From JABMMZ01 sp044373665 (GTDB lineage Bacteria > Bacteroidota > Bacteroidia > NS11-12g > UBA955): 58,635 nt of DNA. Under the pieces are notes generated by a model. That model did no database searches, was not told where the DNA came from, and saw nothing but the letters and a program-made list of their open reading frames with translations. Where the stretch lies: assembly GCA_044373665.1 (NCBI GenBank), contig JBIPNH010000005.1, positions 1 to 58,635 on the forward strand. Direction: 5' to 3'. Shown one piece after another: positions 25,902-35,268 of the stretch; position 1 is the first letter of the stretch, and every line of letters begins with the position of its first letter. A program made the position numbers and the translations under genes.

Positions 25902-27719
25902 ATGAGTGCCATGTTACGCATATTGAAATTAATAGTGCCATTCAAAGGTTTAGCGCTTTTGAACATGGTTTTCAATTTAATTCAAATCGTGGCAGGTTTG
26001 TTTTCATTAGCGCTCATTATGCCTCTGTTAGACTTTATGTTTAATAACAACAAAGAATTGTTGGAGCGAAATTTGTCAAAAAAACAAGGGGGATTCAATG
26101 AATTCTACACCGACTTTATCAATTGGATGACACAATTGGTGCAAGATGACAAAAGACAAGCTTTACTATACATTAGTATTGCGCTTGTTTTGGCAACAGT
26201 TATCAAAAATATTTCACGCTATTTGGCGCTTTACTACTTAGTGATATTAAGAAATAAAGTAATTCAGGATATACGCAAAAAGGTTTTTAATAAAATGCTT
26301 GATTTGCCTATTTCATATTTTAGTAATGAAAGAAAAGGGGATTTAATATCGCGAATGAGTAATGATGTTAAGGAGGTTGAGTGGAGTTTAATGGCCTCTT
26401 TGGAAGCAATCTTTAAAGAACCTGTTACCATATTGGTTTACATTGCAACTTTGGTTTTTATGAGTCCTAAGTTAACCTTATTTGTAGTGGTTTTGTTACC
26501 CGTAGCGGGTGGTTCTATCGCTTTATTGGGCAAATCGTTAAGGAGGAAGTCTAAAAGAAATCAGGAACAACAAAGTTTGGTGCTTTCTTTCTTAGAAGAA
26601 TCAATTGGTGGAGTTAGAATTATCAAGGCTTTTGTTGTAGAATCTATTTTTAAGAAAAAATTTGCAGACATCAATCAGTCCGCAACTACAGCCAATATCA
26701 AAGTGAATCACAGGGGAGATATGGCATCACCAATTTCAGAAACTTTGGGTATTACAGTTGCAGCTGTCATTTTGTGGTTTGGTGGTAATATGGTTTTTAA
26801 TGAACAGCTAACGGGCTCTGCTTTTTTAGCTTATTTTGCTATTTTTAGTCAAGTTATTCCTCCTTTCAAACAATTGTCTAATGCTTTTCCAATGTTTCAA
26901 AGAGGGGCAGTTAGTATGGACAGATACGAAGAGATTTTAAATGCGGACATTAAAATACCTGAACCTGAAAATCCAGTAATTGTTGAACAATTTAATCACT
27001 CTATTGAATTTAACAATGTAAGTTTTTCATACGGTAAAGAAGAGGTTGTTAAGCAAGTTAGTTTTTCAATCCCAAAGAATAAAAAAATTGCATTGGTTGG
27101 TTCAAGTGGGAGTGGTAAAAGTACTTTAGCAGATTTATTGCCCCGTTTTTATGATGTTACTAAGGGTGAAATTACGATTGATGGTGTCAATGTCAAAGAT
27201 ATTTCTACACAACAATTGCGTTCTTTAATGGGCATAGTGACCCAAGAGGCTATATTGTTTAATGATACCATTGCCAATAATATTAAATTTGGTTTAGACA
27301 ATGTCAGTCAAGCGCAATTGGAAGAAGCCTGTAAAATGGCAAATGCCTTAGATTTTATTAATGAAACTGAACATCAGTTTGAAACTGTAATAGGAGAGAG
27401 GGGTAGTAAATTGAGTGGTGGTCAAAGACAAAGAATAGCCATTGCCCGTGCTTTGCTTAGAAATCCTCAAATCTTAATTTTAGATGAAGCAACAAGTGCA
27501 TTGGACAATGAAAGTGAAAGATTGGTCCAAGAAGCGCTCGACCATTTAAAAGAGGGTCGAACCAGTTTGGTTATTGCCCATAGATTAAGTACTATCAAAG
27601 ATGCAGATGAGATTATTATTTTAAAACATGGTAAAATAATAGAACGAGGAAATCATTATGATTTAATGACTCGAGAAGGAGTTTATTATAATTTGGCTAG
27701 AATGACAGAAGGTTTTTAA
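25902..27719 (+). CDS. MsbA-like ABC exporter (fused permease and ATPase)
   Basis: 605 residues. Six transmembrane helices in the first 320 residues; ATPase domain with all motifs intact: Walker A GSSGSGKST (about 397), Q-loop GIVTQEAILFNDT, signature LSGGQRQRIAIARALL (about 505), Walker B ILDEATSALD and H-loop IAHRLST. Length and domain order fit MsbA/lipid-type exporters, which flip lipid A-core across the inner membrane. It is near waaA (Kdo transferase), which supports that role, but multidrug exporters of the same family cannot be excluded. In contrast to the exporter at 2047 its ATPase site is canonical. Confidence 0.85.
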   Translation: MSAMLRILKLIVPFKGLALLNMVFNLIQIVAGLFSLALIMPLLDFMFNNNKELLERNLSKKQGGFNEFYTDFINWMTQLVQDDKRQALLYISIALVLATVIKNISRYLALYYLVILRNKVIQDIRKKVFNKMLDLPISYFSNERKGDLISRMSNDVKEVEWSLMASLEAIFKEPVTILVYIATLVFMSPKLTLFVVVLLPVAGGSIALLGKSLRRKSKRNQEQQSLVLSFLEESIGGVRIIKAFVVESIFKKKFADINQSATTANIKVNHRGDMASPISETLGITVAAVILWFGGNMVFNEQLTGSAFLAYFAIFSQVIPPFKQLSNAFPMFQRGAVSMDRYEEILNADIKIPEPENPVIVEQFNHSIEFNNVSFSYGKEEVVKQVSFSIPKNKKIALVGSSGSGKSTLADLLPRFYDVTKGEITIDGVNVKDISTQQLRSLMGIVTQEAILFNDTIANNIKFGLDNVSQAQLEEACKMANALDFINETEHQFETVIGERGSKLSGGQRQRIAIARALLRNPQILILDEATSALDNESERLVQEALDHLKEGRTSLVIAHRLSTIKDADEIIILKHGKIIERGNHYDLMTREGVYYNLARMTEGF

Positions 27720-27765
27720 GTCCTTAATGATAGTTTTGAAAATGAATTTTATTTGAAAGAATTCT

Positions 27766-27773
27766 TATATTTG
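27766..27773 (+). promoter_or_regulatory. -7 box of the beta-barrel/waaA operon
   Basis: TATATTTG, a full TAnnTTTG match, ending 4 bp before the ATG at 27778. Confidence 0.45.
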
Positions 27774-27777
27774 TTGA

Positions 27778-28551
27778 ATGTTACTCAGGTTTTTTATATT
27801 AATTAATTGTTTTATAAGTATTGTATTGTCAGCACAAAAGATGGCTGAAAAAAAAGACTATCGAAATACGTTGTTGATGGGAATTACTTATGGCCGTCAA
27901 CAATCCATAGGTGTCTTAAATGAAAGGTTTGGCGGTAGTAATACTGTTGGACTTAATACTAGTTATAAATTTGGTAAAAACTGGCAGGCTAGTTTTCAAC
28001 TTAATACTTTGTTTGGTTCTGTAGTCAAAGAAAATGGAATGTTTGATTCTATCAGTAAAAATGGAACCGACTTGTTGGATGTAAATGGAAATTTTGCTGA
28101 AATTAGGTTGTATCAACGCGGCTATATGTGGCATTTTGATTTTGGGAAAGTAATTCCATTGTCGCCTTTAAACAAAAATTCGGGTTTATTAATGACCGCA
28201 GGTTTGGGTTTTATGGAACACAAAATCAAGTTTTTTTATCAAAGAGACGTATTGCCACAATTGGAAAATGGCTATTTTAAAGGATACGATAGGTTGACTA
28301 ATGGTTTTATGTGGAGAGGATTTGTAGGTTATCAAAGGATTGATGATGAGCAGATGTTGAACTTTATTGCAGGCCTTGAATGGATGCATGGTTTAACTCA
28401 AAGTAGACGTTCTTTTGATTTTGATACCAGAAAAGCTGATTTACGCCAAAGGAATGATTTGTTAATTGGTCTGAAAATTGGGGTAATGATTGCCATTCAA
28501 GGGAGAAAAGCAGGTGCCAAAAAAGGACAAGAAGAAAGGTACTTTGATTGA
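27778..28551 (+). CDS. Predicted outer-membrane beta-barrel protein of unknown function
   Basis: 257 residues with a signal peptide (MLLRFFILINCFISIVLSAQ). The mature part alternates polar and hydrophobic residues in strands with aromatic girdles (RNTLLMGITYGRQQSIGV, NTVGLNTSYKFGKNWQAS, LLMTAGLGFMEHKIKFFY, LNFIAGLEWMHG), typical of an 8- to 12-stranded barrel. The C-terminal 20 residues are highly charged and lie after the last strand. Its stop overlaps the waaA start (TGATG), so it is translated with the Kdo transferase, suggesting an outer-membrane biogenesis role. I do not recognise a named family. Confidence 0.65.
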   Translation: MLLRFFILINCFISIVLSAQKMAEKKDYRNTLLMGITYGRQQSIGVLNERFGGSNTVGLNTSYKFGKNWQASFQLNTLFGSVVKENGMFDSISKNGTDLLDVNGNFAEIRLYQRGYMWHFDFGKVIPLSPLNKNSGLLMTAGLGFMEHKIKFFYQRDVLPQLENGYFKGYDRLTNGFMWRGFVGYQRIDDEQMLNFIAGLEWMHGLTQSRRSFDFDTRKADLRQRNDLLIGLKIGVMIAIQGRKAGAKKGQEERYFD

Positions 28552-29774
28552 TGCGTTATTTGTACACTTTTCTGTTAACTATAGCAGATGCTTGTTTGCC
28601 TTTGGCCGCTTTATTGTTAAGGAAAGGAAAGACACACACATTTGTTGCAGGTAGAATAGCCCAAAGGGAAATTAATTTGCCCGAAAAAATAGGACAACGA
28701 ATATGGATTCATTGCGCCAGTTTAGGTGAATTTGAACAAGTAAAGCCAATTATAGAAAGCATAAAACACCAACAAAACTGTCAAATAGTAGTTAGTTTTT
28801 TTTCTCCGTCAGGGTATCAATATTCTCAAAATTATCCATTTGTTGATGCAGTGCTTTATTTGCCATTAGATACTCCACGAAATGCCGAAAGATTTATCAA
28901 AGCAATTAATCCCGATAAGGTCATCTTTGTCAAATACGAATTTTGGTTTCACTTTTTAACAGAATTGTTTGCCAAAGACATTCCGGTTTATTTGGTTTCT
29001 GCGGTTTTTAGACCCAATCAGTTTCTGTTTTCTAAATTTGGGAAATGGTTGTTTCGATTATTGCCAAAGTACAAATCCATCTTTGTGCAAGATAAAAATT
29101 CATTAGATTGTTTGATTTCTCATGGGATTAATAATACAATATTGTCTGGAGATACCAGATATGACAAGGTTTACTATACTTCGTTGAATGTAAAAACGAA
29201 TCCAATTATCGAAGCCTTTAAAGGCAAATCTACTTTATTGATTATAGGAAGCAGTTGGTCTGCGGAGGAAGATTTGTTGCTGCATTATTTGTCAAAGGGA
29301 AATGAAATTAAGTTAAAAATTCTTATTGCCCCACATGACATATCGCAAGGACATATCAATGAAATTTTACATAAGTTTAAAGACATTACGCCATTACTTT
29401 ATTCAAAATTAAAACCAACAGATTCCATGTCTCAAGTCATGGTTTTAGATACTATTGGACATTTAGCAAGTGCTTATTATTACGGGAATGTGGCCTTAGT
29501 TGGTGGGGCATTTGGTAAGGGATTGCATAATATTTTGGAGCCCATAGCCTTTGGCGTTCCTGTGATTTTTGGTCCTCATACTCAAAAGTATCCTGAGGCA
29601 CAATTAGCGATTAACAATCAAATTGCTATTCAGGTAAATACCGCAGAGGAGTTTGTAAATGCATTAGAAGGATTAATGAACAATCCACCCAAACAAGCGT
29701 GTTTGGAATTTATAAAATCGAATAAAGGGGCGAGTGAAATTGTGGTAAAGGAATTGTTGAATTTAAAACAATGA
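28551..29774 (+). CDS. waaA: 3-deoxy-D-manno-octulosonic acid (Kdo) transferase
   Basis: 407 residues from the ATG at 28551 (a TTG 3 bases earlier is unlikely). One N-terminal membrane anchor, then a GT-B glycosyltransferase. Family landmarks: GQRIWIHCASLGEFEQVKP (acceptor-side, about 47-65, catalytic Glu in GEFEQ), the linker VKYEFWFHF, GSSWSAEED at the start of the second domain and the sugar-nucleotide site VGGAFGKGLHNILEPIAFG (E and P conserved), followed by PVIFGPH. It adds Kdo from CMP-Kdo to lipid A precursor at the inner membrane. kdsC, which makes the Kdo precursor, is also in the window. Its end overlaps that of ruvB by 12 bp, tail to tail. Confidence 0.93.
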   Translation: MRYLYTFLLTIADACLPLAALLLRKGKTHTFVAGRIAQREINLPEKIGQRIWIHCASLGEFEQVKPIIESIKHQQNCQIVVSFFSPSGYQYSQNYPFVDAVLYLPLDTPRNAERFIKAINPDKVIFVKYEFWFHFLTELFAKDIPVYLVSAVFRPNQFLFSKFGKWLFRLLPKYKSIFVQDKNSLDCLISHGINNTILSGDTRYDKVYYTSLNVKTNPIIEAFKGKSTLLIIGSSWSAEEDLLLHYLSKGNEIKLKILIAPHDISQGHINEILHKFKDITPLLYSKLKPTDSMSQVMVLDTIGHLASAYYYGNVALVGGAFGKGLHNILEPIAFGVPVIFGPHTQKYPEAQLAINNQIAIQVNTAEEFVNALEGLMNNPPKQACLEFIKSNKGASEIVVKELLNLKQ

Positions 29775-30788
29775 GTTCCCTTTACTGTAGTGAACTCTAC
29801 CGAGGTGTTTAAAGGCTAATTCTGTTGCTTCACGTCCTCTAGCAGTACGCATTAAATAGCCTTCTTGAATCAAGAATGGTTCATAAACCTCTTCAATCGT
29901 TCCCGGTTCTTCACCTACAGCGGTGGCAATAGTATTTAATCCAACAGGTCCACCTTTAAATTTGTCTATTATTGTGCTTAAAATGCGGTTGTCCATTTCA
30001 TCCAAACCATTGTAATCCACATTTAGGGCATCAAGTGCTATTTTGGCAATAGTCATATCAATATTGCCACTTCCTTTTATTTGAGCAAAATCTCTTGTTC
30101 TTCTTAATAAAGCATTGGCAATACGAGGGGTTCCACGACTTCTTCTAGCAATTTCGTAGGCTGCTTCATTAACGATAGGAATATTGATAATTCCCGAGGA
30201 TCGGGTAATGATTTTTGCTAACAAATCGGTGTTATAATATTCCAAACGGTTGGTAATACCAAAACGGGCTCTCAGAGGAGAAGTTAACAATCCTGAACGG
30301 GTGGTTGCTCCAACTAAAGTGAAAGGTGCCAAACTGATTTGAACACTTCGCGCACTTGGACCACTGTCCAGCATAATATCAATTTTATAATCCTCCATAG
30401 CGGAATATAAATATTCTTCAACGACCGGACTTAAACGGTGGATTTCATCAATAAACAACACATCGCCTTCTTCAAGATTGGTTAACAATCCAGCTAAATC
30501 TCCAGGTTTCTCCAACACAGGTCCGCTAGTAATTTTTATATTACTGTTTAATTCATTGGCGATAATGTTAGCTAAGGTTGTTTTTCCTAATCCTGGAGGG
30601 CCGTGTAATAAAACATGGTCCAATGCTTCGCCCCTTTGAACGGCTGCTTTTACAAATATTTTTAGATTTTCTAAAATCTTGTCTTGACCCGCAAAATCAT
30701 CAAAATTTGCCGGTCTTAATACCTTCTCAATGTCTTTGTCCGTAGAACTTAATTGTTCGGAGTCTGGATTTAAATGCTCGTTTTTCAT
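29763..30788 (-). CDS. ruvB: Holliday junction branch-migration ATPase RuvB
   Basis: 341 residues, the usual length. Walker A HGPPGLGKTTLAN (about 64-76), Walker B VLFIDEIHRL (about 113), sensor 1 and Arg-finger region LVGATTRSGLLTSPLRARFG (about 158-177), and the C-terminal winged helix (GLNTIATAVGEEPGTIEEVY, FLIQEGYLMRTARGRE) that contacts DNA. RuvB drives branch migration with RuvA. There is no ruvA or ruvC next to it, common in Bacteroidota. The ATG is 8 bp from a TAnnTTTG box. Confidence 0.97.
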   Translation of the reverse strand: MKNEHLNPDSEQLSSTDKDIEKVLRPANFDDFAGQDKILENLKIFVKAAVQRGEALDHVLLHGPPGLGKTTLANIIANELNSNIKITSGPVLEKPGDLAGLLTNLEEGDVLFIDEIHRLSPVVEEYLYSAMEDYKIDIMLDSGPSARSVQISLAPFTLVGATTRSGLLTSPLRARFGITNRLEYYNTDLLAKIITRSSGIINIPIVNEAAYEIARRSRGTPRIANALLRRTRDFAQIKGSGNIDMTIAKIALDALNVDYNGLDEMDNRILSTIIDKFKGGPVGLNTIATAVGEEPGTIEEVYEPFLIQEGYLMRTARGREATELAFKHLGRVHYSKGNSLF

Positions 30789-30796
30789 CCTTTACA

Positions 30797-30827
30797 CAAA
30801 GGTAGGGCATTGTTTAATCAATCCAAA
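30797..30827 (-). promoter_or_regulatory. ruvB promoter
   Basis: On the minus strand TTTG (30824-30827), 19-bp spacer, TACCTTTG (30797-30804), a full -33/-7 Bacteroidota pair, ending 8 bp before the ruvB ATG. The 179-bp gap to the divergent DUF1573 gene holds nothing else that I can support. Confidence 0.6.
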
Positions 30828-30967
30828 AATTGATATTCACATTTCATTGTGTTTTCTATCGTTATGTTTTGACACGTTTTCATTCTTTCAAAGAGATAAA
30901 GCAACTTTTTGTCTTTTTTTTGCTACTTAATAAATAAATTGCACGAAATTTGTTATCCAATATAAAA

Positions 30968-32056
30968 ATGAAATTTTTAATTACTGCTACCTTTTTAATG
31001 TTGTTTCAACTCACCTTTTCACAGGTTAACAACGCTATTCTCTTTGATAAAATGATTCACGATTTTGGTGATGTGAACGAGGAAAGTAATGAAGTTACTT
31101 GTGTTTTTACATTTAAAAATACCTCTGACCAACCAATCAAAATATTAAGAGTCGAAACCAGTTGTGGTTGCACTACGCCTCAATATTCTCGAGAAGATAT
31201 CAACCCTGGTGACAGTGGAATAATTAAAGCGGTTTATGGAACCCGAGGAAGACCTAATAGTTTTAACAAGAATCTTTATGTCCATTTTTCTAACTCTACA
31301 GCATTTCAAACCTTGGTTATTAAGGGAAATGTAATTCCTGCAGCAAATATTGCAAAAAAACCACAAGAGTACACCACCAATTATTCTAATTTGTCATTTA
31401 ATCAAACGATAGCTTCTTTTCCTAAGTTAACAAAATACCAAATATTACATTCAAAAATAAAAATATACAATTACAATGGTTATCCAATCAAAATAATAGG
31501 AGTTAAATCATTGCCCGACTATGTAACTTTAGATTTGCAAGACAGTATTTTAGATGTCGATGATTCATTGGTTATAACTGTAACTTGTGATGGAAGTAAG
31601 GTAACAAAGATTGGGGATAATTATGAGCAAATTTCTTTGTTAACAGATGATGAAGGAAGTGATATAAAAAGTATTTATGTTCACACAAATTTGCGCGAAG
31701 ATTACTCAAAATTATCGGCAAAAGAGTTAGCAATGGCACCTGTTTTACAAATTGACAAAACATTGCCTTTGGATTATGGTGTTAAAACAGCAGGGGCTAG
31801 ATTCAAAGATGTCATAGTGATTACTAATAAAGGGAAAAAAGATTTAGATATAATTAAAATAATTCCAAGTTGTTCATGTATTTCTTTTACAATTGCGAAT
31901 CAGAAAGTAAAGCCAAACGAGTCTGTAAAATTGTTTATTAATATAGATACAGTCAATCAATCAATTGCATTACATAATAAGTACTTAACAATTATCAGCA
32001 ATGATCCTAAGAAACCTGAAATGAGTATTAAAATGATTATGGATATTAGACATTAA
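30968..32056 (+). CDS. Exported protein with two DUF1573 domains
   Basis: 362 residues from the ATG at 30968; the upstream TTG is rejected because it precedes the signal peptide MKFLITATFLMLFQLTFS by six unrelated residues. First DUF1573 domain about 25-120 (HDFGDVNEESNEVTCVFTF, the paired-Cys turn ETSCGCTTP, then PGDSGIIKAVY). Second about 265-355 (LDYGVKTAGARFKDVIV, IPSCSCISF, KPNESVKLFINI). These are Ig-like, ASH/MSP-type domains common in secreted Bacteroidota proteins. The role is unknown. It ends 8 bp before the HtrA-type protease gene, suggesting a shared envelope-stress function. Confidence 0.8.
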   Translation: MKFLITATFLMLFQLTFSQVNNAILFDKMIHDFGDVNEESNEVTCVFTFKNTSDQPIKILRVETSCGCTTPQYSREDINPGDSGIIKAVYGTRGRPNSFNKNLYVHFSNSTAFQTLVIKGNVIPAANIAKKPQEYTTNYSNLSFNQTIASFPKLTKYQILHSKIKIYNYNGYPIKIIGVKSLPDYVTLDLQDSILDVDDSLVITVTCDGSKVTKIGDNYEQISLLTDDEGSDIKSIYVHTNLREDYSKLSAKELAMAPVLQIDKTLPLDYGVKTAGARFKDVIVITNKGKKDLDIIKIIPSCSCISFTIANQKVKPNESVKLFINIDTVNQSIALHNKYLTIISNDPKKPEMSIKMIMDIRH

Positions 32057-32064
32057 TTATAGGT

Positions 32065-33489
32065 ATGAAAAAATTGATATTAAACGGAGTTTTGTCACTT
32101 GTTTTTGGTGTTACAGGTGCTTTTTTATTTCAATATTTTAATTCAAATTCCCAAGAAAACACCATTAGTTTACAAGATTTAAGAGCTACTTTAGTTAATT
32201 ACAATGGAACAGCTACAGAACAAAGTTTAAATTTTGTATTAGCGTCTAAAGTAAGTACACCAAGTGTTGTTTTTATTAAAACTACGGCAATGGTAAGGCA
32301 ACGCAATCCTTTTGGTTTTTTCTTTGATGGTTGGGATCCATTTGGAAGTATTGGTCAGGTTAGTAGTACAGGTAGCGGAGTTATTGTTAGGAAAGATGGT
32401 TACATAGTAACAAACTTACATGTAATTAAAGATGCTGAAACTATTGAGGTAGTTCTTAATAATAAGAAAAAAACATACAAAGCAACTTTAATTGGTACCG
32501 ATCCTTCTACAGATTTGGCTTTGCTTAAAATTGAAGCGGAATCATTGCCCGCTATTGCTATTGCTGATTCAGATAATTTAGAAATTGGAGAATGGGTTGT
32601 GGCGGTAGGTAATCCGTTCAATCTTACGTCAACTGTTACAGCAGGAATTGTAAGTGCCAAAGGCAGAAATATTAATGTGGTTAATAATCAGTTTCCAATT
32701 GAATCTTTTATTCAAACTGATGCTGCAATTAATCCAGGAAATAGTGGAGGCGCTTTGGTGAATTTAAATGGGGAGTTAGTGGGAATTAATACAGCTATTT
32801 TTAGTAAAACAGGAAGTTACACCGGTTATGGTTTTGCTATTCCTGCCAACATTGTATCTAAATCAGTAAAAGATTTAATTGATTTTGGGGAAATTCAACG
32901 TGGATATCACGGAATGGAAATAGACGAAATTACAGAAAGTAGTGAACGAATTAATAAAACAACAAATGGTGCACTTGTCGTAAAAGTATATCCTGATGGT
33001 CCTGCAAGTAAAGCAGGTTTATTGAAAGATGATATTATAGTTAAAATTCAAAATAAAACAATTTCAGGTAAGTCGTCTTTTGATGAGAATATGTCGTATT
33101 ACAGACCGGGTGATAAGCTCAAAATTAATGTTATTAGAAATGGTTCTGAAAAGGAAATAACCTTAACTTTAACCAATTTGGATGGTGAAACTTCCATAAG
33201 AAAGCGCCATGTTATAACTTCAGAAAAATTAGGGGCAAGTTTTGAGGCATTATCAAAGGTTGAATTGCAAAAGTACAGAATTCAAAATGGTGTTAAAGTG
33301 ACACAAGTTAGGGGAGGTTTAATAGGGAGTATGAACATTGAAGAGGGTTTTATTTTTGTAAAATACAATGGTCAGCCTTGTGTAAGTCCCGAAGATTTGG
33401 TAAAGCAGCTTGAAAATGCAGGAGGTAGGATGCAAATAGAAGGCGTAGGTGCCGATGGTGGAAGTAGAATTTATAATTTTTATTACTAA
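32065..33489 (+). CDS. HtrA/DegP-type periplasmic serine protease with two PDZ domains
   Basis: 474 residues with an N-terminal signal or anchor (LILNGVLSLVFGVTGAFLF). Trypsin-like domain with the full triad: His in VTNLHVIKDA (about 116), Asp in TDPSTDLALLKI (about 150) and Ser in NPGNSGGALVN (about 229). First PDZ about 275-375 (ALVVKVYPDGPASKAGLLKDDII), second, shorter PDZ at the C-terminus (VKVTQVRGGLIGSMNIEEGF). Length and order match Deg proteases that degrade or refold misfolded envelope proteins. It is downstream of and probably co-transcribed with the DUF1573 protein gene. Confidence 0.93.
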   Translation: MKKLILNGVLSLVFGVTGAFLFQYFNSNSQENTISLQDLRATLVNYNGTATEQSLNFVLASKVSTPSVVFIKTTAMVRQRNPFGFFFDGWDPFGSIGQVSSTGSGVIVRKDGYIVTNLHVIKDAETIEVVLNNKKKTYKATLIGTDPSTDLALLKIEAESLPAIAIADSDNLEIGEWVVAVGNPFNLTSTVTAGIVSAKGRNINVVNNQFPIESFIQTDAAINPGNSGGALVNLNGELVGINTAIFSKTGSYTGYGFAIPANIVSKSVKDLIDFGEIQRGYHGMEIDEITESSERINKTTNGALVVKVYPDGPASKAGLLKDDIIVKIQNKTISGKSSFDENMSYYRPGDKLKINVIRNGSEKEITLTLTNLDGETSIRKRHVITSEKLGASFEALSKVELQKYRIQNGVKVTQVRGGLIGSMNIEEGFIFVKYNGQPCVSPEDLVKQLENAGGRMQIEGVGADGGSRIYNFYY

Positions 33490-33543
33490 ATAAGTAATCC
33501 ATCAACAAACAAATTAACTCAATTGCTAAGTAGAACTATTTGC

Positions 33544-33909
33544 TTAAAATTTGGGAAAAAAAGCATCAACAATGTGATGTACTTCTTCTTGTTTCTTGTT
33601 GCTGATAATGCTGATAATGTCATAGCGAATTTCAACATCGCTTAGTTTTTTTACATAACAGTAATAATCTGCAATTTTGGCAAGACTTTTTTGTTGAGTT
33701 GGACTTACAAATTTTTCTGGATAGCCAAAAAAACTACTCGTCCTTGTTTTCACTTCAATAAAAACCAATAGCGTGCCTATTTTGGCTATAATATCAACCT
33801 CGTTTTTACCTGAACGCCAATTGCGCTCAAGAATTACATAGCCATTTTTAATTAAAAATGCACAAGCAATATCTTCCCCATTTTTGCCCGTAATATTATG
33901 TTGGGCCAT
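33544..33909 (-). CDS. YraN/UPF0102-family endonuclease-like protein
   Basis: 121 residues, the usual family size. NITGKNGEDIACAFLIKNG at the start, then NEVDIIAKIGTLLVFIEVKT, which supplies the E, D and ExK of a PD-(D/E)XK (Holliday-junction-resolvase-like) fold. The function of the family is not established. It starts 7 bp after ftsZ on the same strand, so it is the last gene of the division cluster here. Confidence 0.9.
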   Translation of the reverse strand: MAQHNITGKNGEDIACAFLIKNGYVILERNWRSGKNEVDIIAKIGTLLVFIEVKTRTSSFFGYPEKFVSPTQQKSLAKIADYYCYVKKLSDVEIRYDIISIISNKKQEEVHHIVDAFFPKF

Positions 33910-33916
33910 ACACCTT

Positions 33917-35260
33917 TTAGTCTACGTTATTATGAAGATATTTGTTGCCACCTTCCTTAAATCTAGGGGCTTTGTTGTCTTTCTCTTCTTCTAAAAATAC
34001 GTTTGATACATCGCCATCTTTTGAAAGTTCTTCAAAAATAACTTCATGTCTTAAATAAGCAGGGGTATTTAAATCGTTCTTGTTAATAGGTTTTTGTAAC
34101 CCTTTATCAAAAATTGGAATTGTAGTCGTCGTTCTAAAATCGAATTCATTCGGTTTGGGAACCTCTTTCTGAATGGGTTTTTCTAAATTTGTAAAGTCTA
34201 TTTCTATAACACCCGATTCTTCATCTTCGATGATTTCCTCAATTTTTTTCTCAGTTTTAAAAACATTTAAATTTTCTAAATGAACAATGTTTCTGTTTTT
34301 TTCAAAACCTGTAGCAACTACAGTTACAGACAACTCGTCACCTAAACCTTCGCTTTGTGTTAAGCCATATTTTAAATTAGCATTTTTGCCAGCTTCTTGT
34401 TGTAAGAATTCGCAAATTGCCGAAATTTCATTGGTATAAGGTTCTTCATTTCCAAAACAGATATTCAATAAAATGTGTTCTGCCCCTTCTATGCTGTTAT
34501 CGTCGAGAAGTGGAGAGTCTAATGCCATTTGTGCAGCATTTAATGCGCGATTGTCTCCTGTAGATAAGCCAGTACCCATAATAGCTCTTCCGCTGTTCTC
34601 CAATGCGGTTTTAACATCTCTGAAATCCACATTCATGTATCCTTCTACTGTTATAATTTCTGCAATACCTTTTACAGCAGTGCATAAAATATCGTCAGCT
34701 TTACTCAATGATTCTCTAATTCTCAAGTTAGAATACATTTGAATGATACGTTCATTGTTTATCACCAAAAGTGCATCAACATGCGGTTTTAATTCTTCAA
34801 TCCCTTTTTCAGCTTTATCTGATTTTAAAGGACCTTCGTTTTTGAATGGTTTGGTCACTATGCCGACAGTAAGAATTCCCATTTGTTTTGCTTTTTGAGC
34901 AATAACAGGAGCAGCACCTGTTCCAGTTCCACCTCCCATACCGGCGGTTATAAACAACATTTTGGTATTGTGTTTAAGCGCTTCTTCTATGTGGTTAATG
35001 CTTTCTAAAGCACATCTTTTTCCAAATTCAGGATCTCCTCCTGCGCCCAAGCCTTCGGTTAAACTACTGCCTAACTGAATTTTATTTTTTATTGGGCTTT
35101 TTTCAAGATGTTGCGCATCGGTATTGCATAAAAAGAAATCAACCCCTATAATACCTCTGTTGTGCATATAGTTTACAGCATTACTGCCACCACCGCCAAC
35201 TCCCATTACTTTTATAATAGAGGATTGTTCTTTTGGTAATTCTACTTTAAAATAACTCAT
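33917..35260 (-). CDS. ftsZ: Cell division GTPase FtsZ
   Basis: 447 residues. Nucleotide loops GVGGGGSNAVNYM (about 20), LGAGGDPEFG (about 70) and the tubulin signature AGMGGGTGTGAAPVIA (about 104-119). The T7 loop NVDFRDVKTAL is intact. After the core (about 325) comes a long, charged, variable linker and a C-terminal tail ending in GGNKYLHNNVD. The C-terminal peptide that binds FtsA may be APRFKEGG. FtsZ forms the division ring. Directly downstream of ftsA (8-bp gap), as in most dcw clusters. Confidence 0.98.
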   Translation of the reverse strand: MSYFKVELPKEQSSIIKVMGVGGGGSNAVNYMHNRGIIGVDFFLCNTDAQHLEKSPIKNKIQLGSSLTEGLGAGGDPEFGKRCALESINHIEEALKHNTKMLFITAGMGGGTGTGAAPVIAQKAKQMGILTVGIVTKPFKNEGPLKSDKAEKGIEELKPHVDALLVINNERIIQMYSNLRIRESLSKADDILCTAVKGIAEIITVEGYMNVDFRDVKTALENSGRAIMGTGLSTGDNRALNAAQMALDSPLLDDNSIEGAEHILLNICFGNEEPYTNEISAICEFLQQEAGKNANLKYGLTQSEGLGDELSVTVVATGFEKNRNIVHLENLNVFKTEKKIEEIIEDEESGVIEIDFTNLEKPIQKEVPKPNEFDFRTTTTIPIFDKGLQKPINKNDLNTPAYLRHEVIFEELSKDGDVSNVFLEEEKDNKAPRFKEGGNKYLHNNVD

Positions 35261-35268
35261 AATTTTTA